From Tolypothrix sp. NIES-4075 (lineage in GTDB: Bacteria > Cyanobacteriota > Cyanobacteriia > Cyanobacteriales > Nostocaceae): a stretch of DNA of 64,000 nt. The notes beneath the pieces were generated by a model, which was not told the origin of the DNA, ran no database searches, and saw only the letters and a program-made list of their open reading frames with translations. The stretch covers positions 620,001-684,000 of the forward strand of contig NZ_BDUC01000002.1 in the NCBI RefSeq assembly GCF_002218085.1, in the 5' to 3' direction. This document shows positions 17,619 through 26,701 of this stretch, one piece after another. Numbering within the stretch: position 1 is the first letter of the stretch; every line of letters starts with the position of its first letter. Made by a program: the position numbers and the translations under genes.

Positions 17619-18881
17619 ATGAAGATAACACATGACTTTGGGCACAAAAAAATTGATACCAAGAGTTTGCCTCAACGGTGGACAGCAACTGGTATTATGT
17701 TAATGCTACTGAGTGGCGCAATGATGTCGCTTGGGGGGTGTTTACCTAGCAGTAGCGTTGGTATTGGGAATCAAAGAAATGATTCTCAGGCTCAGACAGA
17801 AGCCCAAAACACAAGCGATCGCGATCCAGTAATTGTCCCACCACCAATTCTTGCTAAGTCTTCTGATCCTAACTTTGTGGTGGGGGTAGTGCAAAAAGTC
17901 GGACCAGCGGTAGTTAGAATTGATTCTACTAGAATCGTAAGTTCTCGTAGACCAGATGAATTTAACGATCCATTTTTTCGGCGCTTTTTCGGAGATCAGC
18001 AATCACAACCCAGACAAACAATAGAAGGTAGCGGCTCTGGATTTATCATTAACTCCGGAGGTCAAATTTTGACTAATGCCCATGTGGTCGATGGTGCCGA
18101 CACTGTGACGGTAACATTGAAAGATGGTCGGACTTTTGACGGCAAAGTGCTGGGCGAAGACCGGGTAACTGATGTTGCAGTAATTAAAATTGGCGCAAAT
18201 AACCTGCCCACTATTGCTCTTGGTAACTCCGAGACGTTGCAACCAGGAGAAGCAGTAATTGCTATTGGCAATCCTTTAGGTTTAAATAATACCGTAACCT
18301 CTGGCATTCTTAGTGCTACAGGTCGTTCTGGTAGCGACATCGGCGCTAGTGACAAGCGCGTTGATTACATTCAAACAGATGCTGCTATTAACCCCGGTAA
18401 CTCTGGCGGACCGCTGTTAAATGCTGAAGGTCAAGTAATTGGGATGAATACAGCGATTTTGCGTGGTGCTCAAGGATTGGGATTTGCCATCCCCATTAAT
18501 ACAGCACAACGAATTGCCCAGCAATTAATTGCTAAAGGTAAGGTGGATCATCCTTATTTAGGTGTCGCAATGGAAACGCTGACCCCAGAAATTAAGCAAG
18601 TAGTCAGTAATGCTTCTGACGGTCAGCTGAAAATAACAGCAAATAAAGGAGTATTGATTCGCGGCGTTGTTCGTGGTTCGCCAGCCGCAACAGCGGGATT
18701 ACGAGCTGGTGATGTGATTATCAGTATCAATAACAAATCTGTTGCCAAAAATGAAGAGGTACTAAAAATATTAGAAAATAGTCAAATAGGTAGCCCGTTA
18801 CAAATACAATTGGAGCGGAATGGACAACGACAACAAGTCGCAGTTAGCCCTGCACCTCTACCTGCTCCACGAGAAAGCTGA
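17619..18881 (+). CDS. HtrA/Deg-type trypsin-like serine protease with PDZ domain
   Basis: 420 residues. The N-terminus has a hydrophobic helix (GIMLMLLSGAMMSL) ending at GGC, a plausible lipobox, so it may be a lipoprotein in the periplasm. The catalytic triad is present: His in ILTNAHVVDGA, Asp in DRVTDVAVIKIG, Ser in NPGNSGGPLLN. One PDZ domain follows (VLIRGVVRGSPAATAGLRAGDVIIS). This is the HhoA/HhoB/HtrA family of cyanobacteria, which degrades or refolds damaged proteins outside the cytoplasm. AAGGAG lies 15 bases before the ATG, a long spacing. The three paralogues cannot be told apart here. A perfect 12-bp stem-loop lies just after the gene. Confidence 0.93.
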   Translation: MKITHDFGHKKIDTKSLPQRWTATGIMLMLLSGAMMSLGGCLPSSSVGIGNQRNDSQAQTEAQNTSDRDPVIVPPPILAKSSDPNFVVGVVQKVGPAVVRIDSTRIVSSRRPDEFNDPFFRRFFGDQQSQPRQTIEGSGSGFIINSGGQILTNAHVVDGADTVTVTLKDGRTFDGKVLGEDRVTDVAVIKIGANNLPTIALGNSETLQPGEAVIAIGNPLGLNNTVTSGILSATGRSGSDIGASDKRVDYIQTDAAINPGNSGGPLLNAEGQVIGMNTAILRGAQGLGFAIPINTAQRIAQQLIAKGKVDHPYLGVAMETLTPEIKQVVSNASDGQLKITANKGVLIRGVVRGSPAATAGLRAGDVIISINNKSVAKNEEVLKILENSQIGSPLQIQLERNGQRQQVAVSPAPLPAPRES

Positions 18882-18890
18882 TTTTATTAA

Positions 18891-18921
18891 AATAGCTAAT
18901 AGTTGTCAGCTATTAGCTATT
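18891..18921 (+). terminator. Stem-loop after the protease gene
   Basis: AATAGCTAATAG, a seven-base loop, then CTATTAGCTATT: a perfect 12-bp stem ten bases after the stop. There is no T-run, so it may act in RNA stability rather than intrinsic termination. Confidence 0.5.
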
Positions 18922-18948
18922 AACTAAACCTAAAATACTGTCCTGATT

Positions 18949-18971
18949 CGTAGTGAGCGGTTTACCGCTCA
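18949..18971. repeat. Dispersed palindrome GTAGTGAGCGG/TTTACCGCTCA, copy 1
   Basis: The core GTGAGCGGTTTACCGCTCA can fold on itself. Other copies lie at 34023-34043 (same direction) and 39691-39715 (reverse direction). All three are intergenic, so this is a small dispersed repeat family. Confidence 0.7.
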
Positions 18972-19025
18972 TATCTTCAATTTGAAGGGCTGAAGCTCTT
19001 ACTACCTAAAAAAAGGAATTATATT

Positions 19026-19556
19026 ATGGGTGTACGAAAAATTATTCAATTAGGCAATCCGATATTGCGCTCGAAAGCTGCGGTAATTGAAAATATTCAA
19101 GATGAGCAGATACAAAAACTAATTGAAGATTTACTCACAACAGTTGCTGATAGTCACGGTGTGGGAATTGCCGCACCTCAAGTTGCAGAACAAAAGCGTT
19201 TATTTATCGTTGCGTCGCGTCCCAATCCCCGGTATCCCAACGCCCCAGAGATGCAACCAACAGCGATGATAAATCCTCAAATAACGGCACATTCAAATGA
19301 ACTTGTCAAAGGTTGGGAAGGTTGTTTAAGTATTCCTGGAATTAGAGGATTAGTTCCCAGATATCAGGCGATAGAAGTAGAATATACTGACCGCAATGGC
19401 AAGTTACAGAAACAAGAGTTTACTGATTTTGTAGCGCGAATTTTTCAACATGAGTACGACCATTTTGAGGGAATTGTTTTTTTAGATAGGGTAGAGAGTA
19501 CTTTCGATATCATGACTGAGCAGGAATATCAACAGCGGATTGTTTCAGCTAGATGA
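19026..19556 (+). CDS. def: Peptide deformylase
   Basis: 176 residues, ATG at 19026 with AAGGA just upstream. It removes the formyl group from the N-terminal methionine of new proteins. The three family motifs are present in order: HGVGIAAPQ (motif 1), EGCLSIPG (motif 2, with the metal-binding Cys) and QHEYDH (motif 3, with the HEXXH histidines). All metal ligands and the catalytic Glu are intact, and the length is typical. It appears monocistronic, preceded by the dispersed palindrome at 18949. Confidence 0.98.
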   Translation: MGVRKIIQLGNPILRSKAAVIENIQDEQIQKLIEDLLTTVADSHGVGIAAPQVAEQKRLFIVASRPNPRYPNAPEMQPTAMINPQITAHSNELVKGWEGCLSIPGIRGLVPRYQAIEVEYTDRNGKLQKQEFTDFVARIFQHEYDHFEGIVFLDRVESTFDIMTEQEYQQRIVSAR

Positions 19557-19769
19557 AAGAAAAAGTAAGCTGCGATAAAAGCAAAATATAGCACTTATAT
19601 CTGATTTGATAAACGAACCGCACCAGACGCAGAGAGGAGGACACTTGCACAGGAAGGGTTTCCCGACTTGAGCAATGTGTCCGTCCAGAGGAGGAGAAAA
19701 GAGAGAGATTCATGAATAATTTAGAATTGCTATATGTAGTTATACCATTTCAATTTAAAAGGCAAAATT

Positions 19770-20912
19770 TTGAATAATCTGATTGAGATTGCAGACCGAT
19801 TTAAGCCACAAGGTAAGGTTATCAACATCCAGGAATTTGGGCATGGCAATATTAATAGCACTTTCCTTGTAACTCTGGATTCTTTAGATGAAAAGCAGTT
19901 TATCCTGCAACGCATCAACACGCAGGTGTTTCGTCAACCAAAACTGGTGATGCAGAATATGGGTGTGTTTACTCTTCATGTGCGCGATAAGCTGAAGGCT
20001 TTAAGCTCCGCTTATCGCCTGCAACGCAACCCCCCAAATCGCCGCTGGGAGGTTCCACGTGTACTTTTGACACAAAATGCCCAAAATCATTTTTTTGATG
20101 CTGATGGGTCATTCTGGCGGGCAATCAGCTTTATTAAGGCTGCGGAGTCTTTTGACACCATCAAAGATAGCAATCACGCTCGTGAAGTTGGTTACGCGCT
20201 GGGTATGTTCCATAACCTAATCAGCGATTTGCCTACTGAAAAACTCGCTGATACGCTTCCAGGATTCCACATTACACCGCGCTACCTCCAGCAATATGTA
20301 GAAACGCGAAATTTCGCGCAAAATGTAGAGACGCGATTAATCACGTCTCTACAATCTGCGGAAGTCAAGTATTGTTTGCAATTTGTCAGCGATCGCTCCT
20401 CTTGGGCACACGTTTTAGAAAATGCCCAAGCACAAGGACAACTGATAAAGCGCCCAATTCACGGCGACCCGAAGATAAATAATGTCATGATAGACACCGC
20501 AACCGGGCACGGCATCAGTATTATTGACCTGGACACTGTTAAACCTGGCTTGGTTCATTATGATATCGGTGACTGCCTCCGCTCAAGCTGCAATGCTTTG
20601 GGAGAAGAAACTGAACAGTGGGACAAGGTGCGGTTTGATGTCGATATTTGTCAGTCTGTTTTGCAAGGTTATCTCTCAGTGGCGAGAGATTTTCTCACTG
20701 TTAGCGACTATGAATATATGTATGATGCAATCCGCTTGATTGCCTTTGAGTTGGGATTGCGATTTTTTACTGATTATTTAGCGGGTAATGTCTATTTTAA
20801 GACTAAATATCCAGAACATAATCTGAATAGAGCGATCGTGCAATTTAAGCTCACCGAAAGTATCGAATCTCAAGAAACCGCTATCCGCGCTATCATTCAG
20901 GAAATGCAATGA
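19770..20912 (+). CDS. Phosphotransferase of the APH/N-acetylhexosamine-kinase type
   Basis: 380 residues from a TTG at 19770 with AAAAGG upstream. The N-terminal signature FGHGNINSTFLV and FILQRINTQVFRQP resembles N-acetylhexosamine 1-kinase (NahK) and related sugar kinases in the aminoglycoside-phosphotransferase fold. The catalytic loop is HGDPKINNVM and the metal-binding segment is IIDLDTVKPGLVHYDIGDCL. It probably phosphorylates a sugar or amino sugar with ATP; the substrate is unproven. Residues about 185-195 are encoded by a palindromic repeat (bases 20324-20353) inserted in frame. Its stop overlaps the next start (ATGA), so it is co-translated with the DOMON-like gene. Confidence 0.85.
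   Translation: MNNLIEIADRFKPQGKVINIQEFGHGNINSTFLVTLDSLDEKQFILQRINTQVFRQPKLVMQNMGVFTLHVRDKLKALSSAYRLQRNPPNRRWEVPRVLLTQNAQNHFFDADGSFWRAISFIKAAESFDTIKDSNHAREVGYALGMFHNLISDLPTEKLADTLPGFHITPRYLQQYVETRNFAQNVETRLITSLQSAEVKYCLQFVSDRSSWAHVLENAQAQGQLIKRPIHGDPKINNVMIDTATGHGISIIDLDTVKPGLVHYDIGDCLRSSCNALGEETEQWDKVRFDVDICQSVLQGYLSVARDFLTVSDYEYMYDAIRLIAFELGLRFFTDYLAGNVYFKTKYPEHNLNRAIVQFKLTESIESQETAIRAIIQEMQ
20324..20353. repeat. Palindromic repeat inside the kinase gene
   Basis: Arms TGTAGAGACG and CGTCTCTACA flank CGATTAATCA. The stretch just before it (GTAGAAACGCGAAATTTCGCG, from 20298) looks like a diverged partial copy. Related intergenic copies occur at 15320, 32817-32847, 36251-36266 and 53381-53407. 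Confidence 0.85.
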
Positions 20913-21448
20913 ACGAGCAAAATTTTTCTTTGCAGCCATTTAATTTAACAAGTTCGCTGTCTGATTTAAAGATTACAGGCAGTATCGCTCGCAACGGCAA
21001 GAAATTAACTATTTATTATGCACTGCTTGGCAATTTGACAAAAGTCGAAATTCCCACAGCAGCTGAGTTGTTAAAGCGCAAATACGATCTTTGGGAAGAA
21101 ACGTGTTTCGAGTTCTTCGTTGGAATTAAGAATTATCCTGATTATTGGGAGTTTAATCTTTCACCAGCAGGACATTGGAATGTCTTTCACTTAGAGAATT
21201 ATCGGCAAGGGTTACAAGAGGAAATGGCTGTTACATCCCTACCTTTTAGCGTTGAGCAAAAATCAGACGCTTTGTTGGTTACTTTAGAAGTTGATTTGAA
21301 TAAGTTTATCCCGGCGGAGCAATCTTTAGAAGTTGGAATTACTAGTGTTATTAAATCGAAAGAGGGGAATCTTAGCTATTGGGCACTAACTCATTGTGGT
21401 GAAGAAGCGGATTTTCATCGACGGGAAAGTTTTATTGTTGAATTGTGA
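20909..21448 (+). CDS. DOMON-like domain protein
   Basis: 179 residues, starting inside the stop of the kinase gene (ATGA). It has no signal peptide or membrane segment. The beta-rich sequence with WEETCFEFFVGI, YWEFNLSPAGHWNVF and ISYWALTHCG-like segments (here LSYWALTHCGEEADFH) fits the cyanobacterial DOMON-like family, a sandwich fold related to cellulose-binding and haem/sugar-binding domains. Function is unknown. The tight coupling to a sugar-kinase-like gene suggests a shared carbohydrate-related job, which is inference. Confidence 0.75.
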   Translation: MNEQNFSLQPFNLTSSLSDLKITGSIARNGKKLTIYYALLGNLTKVEIPTAAELLKRKYDLWEETCFEFFVGIKNYPDYWEFNLSPAGHWNVFHLENYRQGLQEEMAVTSLPFSVEQKSDALLVTLEVDLNKFIPAEQSLEVGITSVIKSKEGNLSYWALTHCGEEADFHRRESFIVEL

Positions 21449-21453
21449 GATAG

Positions 21454-21656
21454 TCAGTAGACCGAAAACTTTTGTCAGTTAACCTAAGAATCAGGGTTTG
21501 AACCTACGTTTGTGGAACTGACCAGAGCGATCGCCAAAGAGATCATTCATAATCCTATAGTTCAAAAGGCAGAGCCTGGGAGGATTTCGGCGGATAGCGT
21601 GTTCTCGCTCAAATGAAGACCTGGTAAGTCTTCTAGAAAACTTTTCGGTCTACTGA
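21454..21656. mobile_element. MITE-like element with 15-bp terminal inverted repeats
   Basis: The left end TCAGTAGACCGAAAA (21454-21468) is matched exactly by the right end TTTTCGGTCTACTGA (21642-21656). The 203-bp element has no coding frame and carries one HIP1-like site (GCGATCGCC) inside. Size, ends and lack of coding sequence fit a miniature inverted-repeat element moved by a transposase elsewhere. No clear target duplication was identified. It fills most of the 21449-21909 gap. Confidence 0.7.
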
Positions 21657-21909
21657 AAGTGAAGTTATTGGCGATCGCACGACCTCAACTGTATCTTCAC
21701 AGCATAGTGTCACCCCCATCGTGTTGAGTTGTGAGTCAGTTTTGTCGGGTGGTATGCGTTAAGTTGTAACCTACCATTTATTTATTATCAAAAAAATGTC
21801 ATTTTAGTAGATAAGTACTATTATGATCATTTTATTTTATAATAAGTATGTGTGTAATTCCTTTGAGATTTACTATCTAAACAGTTCATTTTGATTTGCG
21901 GGTCTGAGT

Positions 21910-22497
21910 ATGATTGATTGTCTCAACGCAGCTCGCTACTTTATTATCAGAGCTTACGAAGACGGTATGGAAGCTGAAATGACCAATATGAAGGTTCAAA
22001 AGCTTCTATATTACTCACAAAGTTTACATTTAGCGTTGTACGATGAACCATTGTTTGATGAAGAAATTCAAGCATGGCGATATGGTCCTGTGTGTCCTCC
22101 TGCCTACAGATTTTATAGTGAATTTGAAGCGAAGCAATTACCTATCCCTAGCAAAGAATTTTTGTTGCAGGTTGCTGATGATAAGAAGAAGCTTTTAGAA
22201 GAAATTTGGGAATATTTCGGCAGCTACCATGCATATTTACTTAGTGATATGACTCACTTAGAGTTTCCTTGGAAGAAAGCCCGTAAAGGATTACCGTCTC
22301 AAGCAAGTTCCACAGAACCAATTCTTCTTAAGGATATGAAAGCACTTGGTCATCAAAAGCTTGAAGCTATAGAACGTGAAAATCCCGCTTATGAAAGCGT
22401 GATGTCTGAAGTTTTAAAGAATGCTTTGAATTCGGAATCTTCAACCCGTGTTGGTAAAGGAGAAGTGCGTGACTGGCTCAACTCCCTTCTTGATTGA
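21910..22497 (+). CDS. Panacea-domain (DUF4065/SocA-like) antitoxin
   Basis: 195 residues. The segments MTNMKVQKLLYYSQSLHLAL, FDEEIQAWRYGPVCPPAYRFY and LSDMTHLEFPWKKARKG are the hallmarks of the Panacea domain, formerly DUF4065. This domain serves as the antitoxin half in many unrelated toxin-antitoxin pairs and in SocA-type adaptors. The C-terminal 20 residues (VGKGEVRDWLNSLLD) overlap the next gene by 29 bases. The antitoxin-first order, the overlap and the small downstream gene fit a two-gene toxin-antitoxin operon. No DNA-binding domain is seen, so autoregulation is uncertain. Confidence 0.88.
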   Translation: MIDCLNAARYFIIRAYEDGMEAEMTNMKVQKLLYYSQSLHLALYDEPLFDEEIQAWRYGPVCPPAYRFYSEFEAKQLPIPSKEFLLQVADDKKKLLEEIWEYFGSYHAYLLSDMTHLEFPWKKARKGLPSQASSTEPILLKDMKALGHQKLEAIERENPAYESVMSEVLKNALNSESSTRVGKGEVRDWLNSLLD

Positions 22498-22846
22498 GGA
22501 ATCTGACAATTTTAAACGTTCTTTTAAAAAGCTTGCTAAAGCCCTTGGGAATGATTTTGTTGAGCGTGTTGCGGAAGTTTTGGAAAATTTGATTGAAGAT
22601 CAGTATCCGATAAATTCACGTAACGAACCTTTACCCGCAAAGATTCAGTTACCTGAAGGTTGGACGTTTCACAAACTGGAATTGAAGGTTGGTAGAGGAG
22701 CTTCCGGACAAGTCAGATTAATGTATTTGGTTAATACAAGTGACTGCGTAATCAAACTTGTGTGGATTTATAATCATGAACAGTTTGCGAAACGTCCTGC
22801 CGATAAAGATTTGAAGAGTGTTATTAAGGAAATATTAGACTGTTAG
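22469..22846 (+). CDS. Putative toxin of the Panacea pair (RelE/ParE-like)
   Basis: 125 residues from a GTG at 22469, chosen because AAAGGAG (22456-22462) sits seven bases upstream; the frame itself is open from 22448. The sequence MTGSTPFLIEESDNFKRSFK is followed by KKLAKALGNDFVERVAEVLE, then EGWTFHKLELKVGRGASGQV and RLMYLVNTSDCVIKLVWIYN. The helix-rich start and the strand-rich end with a basic Arg/Lys pattern resemble RelE/ParE toxins, whose members cut mRNA on ribosomes or block gyrase. The catalytic residues cannot be assigned with confidence, so the family call is tentative. The overlap with the antitoxin gene supports the toxin role. Confidence 0.65.
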   Translation: MTGSTPFLIEESDNFKRSFKKLAKALGNDFVERVAEVLENLIEDQYPINSRNEPLPAKIQLPEGWTFHKLELKVGRGASGQVRLMYLVNTSDCVIKLVWIYNHEQFAKRPADKDLKSVIKEILDC

Positions 22847-23109
22847 TTACAGGCGATGCTCATTTTTTTGAGATTGAAAATTTACAAACGGTAGCTTGGT
22901 AAGTAGTTGCTTTGTTCAGCCCAAACTACACCGAGATTATAGTGCGATCGCCTAATTTAACTTGTAGATGTGTGATCGCACCACTACTTTTTCACTCATC
23001 TCTGCACTATACGACAAGATAGCTATCTGCGGTAAATAATTATTTATAAATCGTTACAAAATTTAGTAAGATATCTTTATTAACAACATAAGTATTTTTG
23101 CTCACTGCC

Positions 23110-24795
23110 ATGATAGCGGATCGATTTCCCTGGCTAACTGCGATTGTCTTGCTGCCACTCGTTGCTTCCTTTATAATCCCCGTACTGCCTGATAAAGACG
23201 GGAAACTTGTGCGGTTGTATGCCTTAGGTGTGGCGATCGCCGACTTTGGTTTGATGTGCTACGCCTTTTGGAAGCATTACGACCCCAGCAGCGCTACTTT
23301 TCAACTCGCAGAAAAGTATGCTTGGGTGCCTCAGTTAAATTTTAACTGGGCAGTTTCGGTCGATGGACTATCTGTCCCTCTCGTGCTTCTGGCAGGATTG
23401 GTGACGACGCTGGCGATATTTGCAGCTTGGCAAGTTAATATCAAGCCGAAGCTCTTCTATTTCTTGATGCTGGTGCTGTATTCTGCCCAGATAGGGGTAT
23501 TCGTCGCCCAAGACTTGCTACTATTTTTCATTATGTGGGAAATCGAACTGGTTCCCGTTTACCTGCTCGTCTCGATTTGGGGGGGTCAGAAACGTCGTTA
23601 CGCGGCGACAAAATTCTTGATATATACGGCAGCCGCTTCTATTTTTATCTTGGTTGCAGCGCTAGGAATGGCGGTCTACGGGGATAATATGACCTTCGAT
23701 GTAGTCGAGCTTGCGATGAAGGATTATCCACTAGCGCTAGAGCTGCCGCTATACGCGGGATTGCTGATTGCATTTGGTGTCAAGCTGGCTGTTTTCCCCC
23801 TACACACCTGGCTGCCTGATGCTCATGGTGAGGCTTCTGCTCCCGTGTCAATGATTTTAGCAGGTGTGCTTTTGAAGATGGGCGGATATGGACTGATTCG
23901 CCTGAATCTGGAGCTTTTGGGCGATGCACACATTTACTTTGCACCGATGCTGGCAATTCTAGGCGTTGTCAACATTATTTATGGTGGGTTGAACTCCCTT
24001 GCTCAGTCTAATATGAAGCGTCGCCTAGCTTATTCGTCAGTTTCCCACATGGGGTTTGTACTGCTGGGTATTGCGTCCTTCACCGATTTGGGAGTTAGCG
24101 GTGCGATGTTGCAAATGATTTCCCACGGTTTAATTGCATCGGTATTGTTCTTTTTAGCAGGGGTGACTTACGATCGCACCCACACCTTGATAATGGATAA
24201 AATGGGCGGTGTTGGTCAGGTAATGCCGAAAGTGTTTGCCCTGTTTACAATCGCGGCAATGGCATCCCTAGCTCTCCCCGGTATGAGTGGCTTTGCTAGC
24301 GAATTAGCGGTGTTTGTTGGTGTGACGACCAGCGATGTCTACAGCTCCACTTTCTGCACCGTGACAGTCTTCTTAGCTGCGGTGGGAGTCATCCTCACAC
24401 CAATTTATCTGCTCTCGATGCTGCGACAAATATTTTACGGTTCTGGTGCTGCTCTGACATGCGACGTTGACAATTTCGGCTCGGAGAATGAGGATGATGA
24501 AGGAGCGGTTTGCTTTGGTACAGACTGCGCTTTGCCTAGCGAGGCAGTCTATGAGGATGCCAGACCGCGTGAGGTGTTTATTGCTGCCTGTTTTCTGGTG
24601 TTGATTATCGGCATCGGCTTCTATCCCAAGCTAGCTACACAGATGTACGACGCGAAGACTGTTGCGTTAAATGCTCAAATTCGCCAATCACATACTATAA
24701 TTTCCCAAGGAAATCCCCAGATTTATGCTCATAAATTCTTGCTTCCTCAAATTGCCAAGTCTGAGAAAGCACCTATTTTAGGAATTGTCAAGTAA
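23110..24795 (+). CDS. ndhD: NAD(P)H-quinone oxidoreductase chain 4 (NdhD), probably D2-like
   Basis: 561 residues from the ATG at 23110; an in-frame TTG at 23098 is less likely. It is a proton-pumping membrane subunit of the NDH-1 complex, which feeds electrons to plastoquinone in respiration and cyclic electron flow. About 14 hydrophobic helices are visible, with the family motifs LLLFFIMWEIELVPVYLL (helix 5 Glu), PLHTWLPDAHGEASAPVSMI and RRLAYSSVSHMGFVLLGI. The cytoplasmic loop GAVCFGTDCALPSEA and the long tail after FYPKLATQMYDAKTV resemble the NdhD2 rather than the NdhD1 group, from memory. No other ndh gene is adjacent; ndhF is not in the window. Confidence 0.93.
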   Translation: MIADRFPWLTAIVLLPLVASFIIPVLPDKDGKLVRLYALGVAIADFGLMCYAFWKHYDPSSATFQLAEKYAWVPQLNFNWAVSVDGLSVPLVLLAGLVTTLAIFAAWQVNIKPKLFYFLMLVLYSAQIGVFVAQDLLLFFIMWEIELVPVYLLVSIWGGQKRRYAATKFLIYTAAASIFILVAALGMAVYGDNMTFDVVELAMKDYPLALELPLYAGLLIAFGVKLAVFPLHTWLPDAHGEASAPVSMILAGVLLKMGGYGLIRLNLELLGDAHIYFAPMLAILGVVNIIYGGLNSLAQSNMKRRLAYSSVSHMGFVLLGIASFTDLGVSGAMLQMISHGLIASVLFFLAGVTYDRTHTLIMDKMGGVGQVMPKVFALFTIAAMASLALPGMSGFASELAVFVGVTTSDVYSSTFCTVTVFLAAVGVILTPIYLLSMLRQIFYGSGAALTCDVDNFGSENEDDEGAVCFGTDCALPSEAVYEDARPREVFIAACFLVLIIGIGFYPKLATQMYDAKTVALNAQIRQSHTIISQGNPQIYAHKFLLPQIAKSEKAPILGIVK

Positions 24796-24948
24796 GCTGA
24801 TTATGTCGAAAGAGCGATCGCCTGACTTTTAGGTTAGGCACTTACAAATAATAAAATATCATCCCGGCATAACAAGCGATGCCCCTATCCGCAACCAAAC
24901 AACGCTTAGACACGGCTGGATATTTTATTTTTTGGATCTCCCTTACGG

Positions 24949-26655
24949 TTAGTGCGATCGCTTTGCAGACTCCCCAGCTTTTCTTAAGTACCGCATCAGC
25001 AAAAATACTAACAATCCGATAATCATCCACTGACAAATAACTGCCAGAAAGACCGATATGAATGACTCTGAGTGTCCTGTGGGATATAAGATAACAAGTG
25101 GTGCAGCGATTGAAAACAACCACGCCAATGTATTATTTTCAGGGTTGGAGAACAGCATAGCTACAATTACCAGTGGTAATATCATTACCGCACCCACCGT
25201 GCCAGTAGCCCATAACACAGGTTGCTCAGTTTTCATCAACAACATTAGTTGAGCCAAACCTGCGTAGATCATAGTTAAATTACCGGCAAAAATTAAAGCT
25301 AAAAAGGCTGGTATTGCCCTATCAAATCCGATACCGGAAAGTAAAATAAATAGACTTAAAGCAGTAATCGCGATTATTGTATTTAAAGCGATCGCTACTA
25401 AACCAGGACTTTTTTCACTCCAAATTAAATCCTTAATTAACTTACTATTACCAAATTCTTTAAAACTATAAATATGTCGGTAACGTGCCCAATCATATAG
25501 TGTTTGCCGATGAGGATTGAGAGCAGCAATGAGATATAAAAACAGCCACAAATTCAAGACCAGCAGACATGTCAAATTTTCAGATATCGTATATGAATTG
25601 CCATTAGCAAAAAGGAACTTCTGCCAATTAGCGCATCCTATTGTTAATATTGCAAAGCAAGACGTTAACAAATAACTTTGCTTTTTACTTAACATAGTGG
25701 CATTTGGGTCACGAAAGCAACGCTGCAAAGAGTGCCAAATAAACCAAGTTGTCATCAAGTAAATAAACAAAGCAAAGCCAATTATAGTTACAAAAGTAGC
25801 TCCCAGCGGTATGGCAAACCAGTGGTAATTTGCTAATTCGGAAGCTACAAATTTAAAAGAATAATCAACCGAATAATTTGGAATAAAAGAAGTTGGATTA
25901 ATTAACTTCAAGACAAAAAATGGATATTCAGATTGTTGGATTTCGGCAAATCTTCCCGGTCTAGTTAATATAAGAAAACCCAAAACACCACCGCTACCCA
26001 ACCACGCTTGAAAACCACTTAACCAAGAACCAACTAAGCCAAATAACAATCCGCCACTATAGTATAAAATGCCAGCAGCAACAATAACCGCATAAAAGCT
26101 GAAAATTTCAACCAGCGGAATGTTTGCAGCTAAACCCGACCACAAATGCAAAGGAATTGCTAGCAATACTGCAAAATACAGCAGGATAGGCACACCTAGC
26201 ATTTTACCTAATAAGATGCTTTGGGGTGACAGAGGACTAAGGCGAATAAAATTCAGTGTTTCACGACGTTGTTCATTAGCTAAGTCACTGATAATTAGAT
26301 AAGTTCCTGCAACTAAAATAGCAAAACAGGCAATAATGCTCAACCATGTAAATATATTTCTAAACCAGGATTCCCAATTGATGATAATATTGCCCAATTC
26401 ATCCTGCAAACATATCCTTGTAGCAGCATTTATATAAGTTTTTTCTCCCGTACAATATTCGTTGGTGATAGTTTGAATTGCATTTGCAGTCTTTTCCGTT
26501 ATTATCTGGGTTTGGAAATATAGAACTAGTAAAAATTGACTCACCAAAGAAATAAAAATCGTTAGTAAAACATTGCGTGGTTTAATACGACCTTTTATTT
26601 CTCGCAATAATTGCGGATTCCAGTTTCCGAGTTTATCTGTAAATTTTTGCATCAT
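24949..26655 (-). CDS. ABC-2 type transporter permease, second copy
   Basis: About 568 residues from the ATG at 26655, which has GGAG ten bases upstream; the frame extends five more codons to an ATG at 26670. The start (KFTDKLGNWNPQLLREIKGR) aligns with the start of the upstream permease (NLIDKIGDFNPQLLREIKGR). About 12 hydrophobic helices follow, and a cytoplasmic LREIKGRIKPRNVL and NEQRRETLNFIRLSPLSPQS, the latter a shared ABC-2 motif. It forms one membrane half of an exporter with the neighbouring paralogue. The substrate is unknown. An outer loop after the first helix (TNEYCTGEKTYINAATRICL) holds two cysteines. Confidence 0.87.
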   Translation of the reverse strand: MMQKFTDKLGNWNPQLLREIKGRIKPRNVLLTIFISLVSQFLLVLYFQTQIITEKTANAIQTITNEYCTGEKTYINAATRICLQDELGNIIINWESWFRNIFTWLSIIACFAILVAGTYLIISDLANEQRRETLNFIRLSPLSPQSILLGKMLGVPILLYFAVLLAIPLHLWSGLAANIPLVEIFSFYAVIVAAGILYYSGGLLFGLVGSWLSGFQAWLGSGGVLGFLILTRPGRFAEIQQSEYPFFVLKLINPTSFIPNYSVDYSFKFVASELANYHWFAIPLGATFVTIIGFALFIYLMTTWFIWHSLQRCFRDPNATMLSKKQSYLLTSCFAILTIGCANWQKFLFANGNSYTISENLTCLLVLNLWLFLYLIAALNPHRQTLYDWARYRHIYSFKEFGNSKLIKDLIWSEKSPGLVAIALNTIIAITALSLFILLSGIGFDRAIPAFLALIFAGNLTMIYAGLAQLMLLMKTEQPVLWATGTVGAVMILPLVIVAMLFSNPENNTLAWLFSIAAPLVILYPTGHSESFISVFLAVICQWMIIGLLVFLLMRYLRKAGESAKRSH

Positions 26656-26701
26656 AGCAAAACTCTCCATAATTAGTAGTTAGGGATATGAGTTACACGT
26701 C

